DNA from: Roseobacter litoralis Och 149
GTDB lineage: Bacteria; Pseudomonadota; Alphaproteobacteria; Rhodobacterales; Rhodobacteraceae
Direction of reading: 5' to 3'
Assembly (NCBI RefSeq): GCF_000154785.2
Contig: NC_015730.1
Span: forward strand, 3,991,501-4,055,500
DNA length: 64,000 bases
The position numbers and the translations under genes are program-made. This document shows positions 62,313-64,000 of this stretch, piece by piece. Position 1 is the stretch's first letter; each line of letters opens with the position of its first letter. The notes beneath the pieces are model-generated. The model was not told the DNA's origin. It ran no database searches and saw only the letters and a list, made by a program, of their open reading frames with translations.

Positions 62313-62645
62313 TCAGTCCAGAAATTCTACTGGCCGCTCCCATTGGATTAAAACAACACAGCCCTCATTCGACCAGACAGAATGTGTGCTTCCGACGGGG
62401 TTCACAACGAGCGAGCCCTTCGGATAGGTGCCCCGCTCATCAGATTGCGCGCCTTCAAGCACAAAAATGGTTTCCAGCCCTGCATGGCGGTGCAGCGGAA
62501 TACGTGCACCCGGCGCATAGCGCAGCAAGGCGACGGCCGGTGCACCTTGCGTTATGTGATAAATGTCAACGCCTTCCCGGAACGGTGCAAAGGGAAGATC
62601 CGCTATCTGGTCTGGTAAATCTGAGATGCAAATCGGGTCAGTCAT
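62313..62645 (-). CDS. Cupin-domain protein
   Basis: A 110-residue single-domain cupin: [20 protein letters not shown] contains the first metal motif (HRH and Glu), and [17 protein letters not shown] the second His. It resembles ChrR-like cupins. Function unknown. It overlaps the isochorismatase-family gene by 8 bases and is the last gene of the operon; the 121 bases beyond show nothing. Confidence 0.87.
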   Translation of the reverse strand: MTDPICISDLPDQIADLPFAPFREGVDIYHITQGAPAVALLRYAPGARIPLHRHAGLETIFVLEGAQSDERGTYPKGSLVVNPVGSTHSVWSNEGCVVLIQWERPVEFLD

Positions 62646-63306
62646 GCCAAGCTGCCTCCAACTGGGCGAATTGGGCCGTCCAACCTACAATGGCGCCTTG
62701 CGCGCGGATCATCTCCAGCGTGGCCGTCTTGAATGAGGGGAAGTAGCTTTCGGTCGCATCCTCGATCAGCAGGCAATCATAGCCACGGTCATTGGCTTCG
62801 CGCATCGTGCTTTGAACACAGACTTCGGTGGTGACGCCCGCAAAGATCAGGCTGGTGATCCGTCTTTGTCGCAGGTGGTCGCCAAGCGGCGTTGCGAAGA
62901 AAGCCCCCTTTCCGGGTTTATCGATGACCAGCTCGCCCGCGATTGGGTAAAGTTCTGGAATAATATCCGCGCCGTCTTCACCCGCCACCAGGATCCGCCC
63001 CATTGGGCCCGGGTCACCAATCCGCAGACTGGGCGCGCCACGGTCGCGTTTTGACATCGGCAAATCGGACAAATCCGGCTTGTGACATTCGCGTGTGTGG
63101 ATCACTTCGATCCCCTTACCGCGGCAAAACGCCAGCAGTGCGGACGCGGTCGGTACGATGCCTTGAAGCAACGAGACGTCGTTGCCCAGCGTCTCGCCAA
63201 ACCCTCCGCGCTCTATAAAGTCGCGTTGCATGTCGATCACCACAAGCGCCGTTGTCGCCGGGTCGAAGGTGAACACAAATGGCAAGGCCGCATCGATTTT
63301 GACCAT
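62638..63306 (-). CDS. Isochorismatase-family cysteine hydrolase
   Basis: The 222-residue enzyme has the catalytic triad: Asp in [17 protein letters not shown], Lys in [15 protein letters not shown], Cys in [20 protein letters not shown]. Members hydrolyse amides such as N-carbamoyl compounds, nicotinamide or ureidoacrylate. Its ATG overlaps the TAA of the ABC ATPase gene by one base (TAATG). The transporter neighbour suggests a catabolic pathway for an imported N compound, substrate unknown. Confidence 0.9.
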   Translation of the reverse strand: MVKIDAALPFVFTFDPATTALVVIDMQRDFIERGGFGETLGNDVSLLQGIVPTASALLAFCRGKGIEVIHTRECHKPDLSDLPMSKRDRGAPSLRIGDPGPMGRILVAGEDGADIIPELYPIAGELVIDKPGKGAFFATPLGDHLRQRRITSLIFAGVTTEVCVQSTMREANDRGYDCLLIEDATESYFPSFKTATLEMIRAQGAIVGWTAQFAQLEAAWHD

Positions 63307-64000
63307 TACCCGTGCCCCCCCATATGGTGCCCAATGGTCGCGATATCGGCCTCAGCCGTCGGCATGTCATACGTGATTGCCCCTTCGGACATGACCAGCA
63401 CGCGGTCCGTCAGCTCCATGATTTCGTCAAGGTCCTCTGACAGGATCAAGACAGCCGCGCCTGCATTTCGCGCCTTCATGATGCGCGCGCGTATTTCAGA
63501 AACAGCCGAAAAATCGAGGCCGAAGCACGGGTTGGAGATAATCAGTAAATCCACTTGCCCGGACAGCTCACGCGCCAAAACTGTGCGCTGGACGTTGCCA
63601 CCAGACAACGCGCTGATGGGTGCGCTGATGGAAGTCGTCTTGACCTTGAATTGGTTAACCAGATCAAAAGCGCGGGCGCGCATGTTGCGGCCCGACAGCC
63701 AGAAGCCGCCATCTGTGTCAAAGCTGCGAAACGCGATGTTGTCACAGACAGACATGCGCGGGGCGCAGGCGTTGTGCAGTGGCTCTTCGGGCAGGAAACG
63801 GATGTTATGGCGGTGTGCCTCGCTGCGACTGGCAATGTAGGGCGTGCCCTTGACGCGGATCTCGCCGCTTTGGCAAGGACGCTGGCCTGTGAGGATCTCC
63901 ATCAGCTCCATTTGACCGTTGCCCGAAATTCCGGCGACACCGACGATCTCAACTGCATGCACGCGCAAACTGTCGATCCGGATATCCTTGCGCCCGGTGC
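63306..64000 (-). CDS. ABC transporter ATP-binding protein, C-terminal half (partial)
   Basis: The frame is open to the right edge, so the N-terminal ATPase domain is outside the window. The visible second domain has [20 protein letters not shown] (degenerate Walker A), [19 protein letters not shown], the signature [18 protein letters not shown] and Walker [19 protein letters not shown], then [20 protein letters not shown]. This layout belongs to the double-ATPase sugar/nucleoside (RbsA/YufO-like) class. Substrate unknown; permease and binding-protein genes should lie beyond 64000. Confidence 0.9.
   Translation of the reverse strand, partial: TGRKDIRIDSLRVHAVEIVGVAGISGNGQMELMEILTGQRPCQSGEIRVKGTPYIASRSEAHRHNIRFLPEEPLHNACAPRMSVCDNIAFRSFDTDGGFWLSGRNMRARAFDLVNQFKVKTTSISAPISALSGGNVQRTVLARELSGQVDLLIISNPCFGLDFSAVSEIRARIMKARNAGAAVLILSEDLDEIMELTDRVLVMSEGAITYDMPTAEADIATIGHHMGGHG

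Overview
The window reads as chromosome of a member of the Rhodobacterales (Roseobacter/Rhodobacter group of Alphaproteobacteria). This rests on the gene order leuS-lptE-holA, a NDUFA9-like Rossmann protein, paired DUF1127 genes with CCUCCUCCC hairpins, a nasTS-nrt-nirBD-nasA-cysG cluster, a moderately high GC content and many ATGA start/stop overlaps. No species is claimed.

Layout. 1-2.2 kb: end of leuS, then lptE, holA and a glutathione S-transferase on the plus strand. 2.2-16.4 kb: a long minus-strand block made of gltD, two GFA-family genes, gltB, mtgA, a second GST, queG, a HyuA-type hydantoinase/oxoprolinase, an MscS channel and an HI0933-type flavoprotein. 16.6-18.7 kb: uppP, the NDUFA9-like gene and tRNA-Leu(CAG). 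18.7-24.2 kb: a scar region directly downstream of the tRNA. It holds a frameshifted integrase, a cut-off EamA transporter, an intact YbaK, a LysE remnant, an IS1182-type element and an IS110/IS1111-type element.

24.2-32.3 kb is one tightly packed minus-strand thiamin operon under a TPP riboswitch: thiD-thiO-thiS-thiG-thiE-thiF-thiY-tenA-thiZ-tenA(E-type)-thiX. It combines thiazole synthesis (ThiO/S/G/F), condensation (ThiE), pyrimidine kinase (ThiD) and salvage of degraded thiamin pyrimidine (ThiXYZ plus two TenA types). It contains no thiC. 32.8-39.4 kb is a LysR/methyltransferase/DUF2306 group followed by a decaying stretch (nonsense-interrupted membrane protein, EamA, SnoaL-like and aldo/keto reductase remnants) and an XRE-MmyB regulator divergent from a small membrane protein.

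40.0-53.2 kb is a complete assimilatory nitrate system on the minus strand: nasT-nasS, a leader with a terminator and a possible ANTAR hairpin, nrtA, nrtB, a fused two-ATPase nrt component, nirB, nirD, nasA, a small TrpD2-like remnant and cysG. Nitrate is imported, reduced to nitrite and then ammonium; CysG supplies siroheme for NirB; gltBD elsewhere in the window assimilates the ammonium.

54-64 kb is mixed: homocysteine S-methyltransferase, a headless metallophosphoesterase, GNAT, two DUF1127 genes followed by two Cuckoo/CcsR-like hairpin RNAs, LysR, a carboxymuconolactone decarboxylase gene split by one extra G, a second and defective IS1182-type element, a nested palindromic repeat, a frameshifted LuxR-type sensor remnant, and a cupin-isochorismatase-ABC ATPase operon that runs off the right edge. 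Several intergenic spaces carry diverged copies of a non-coding repeat.
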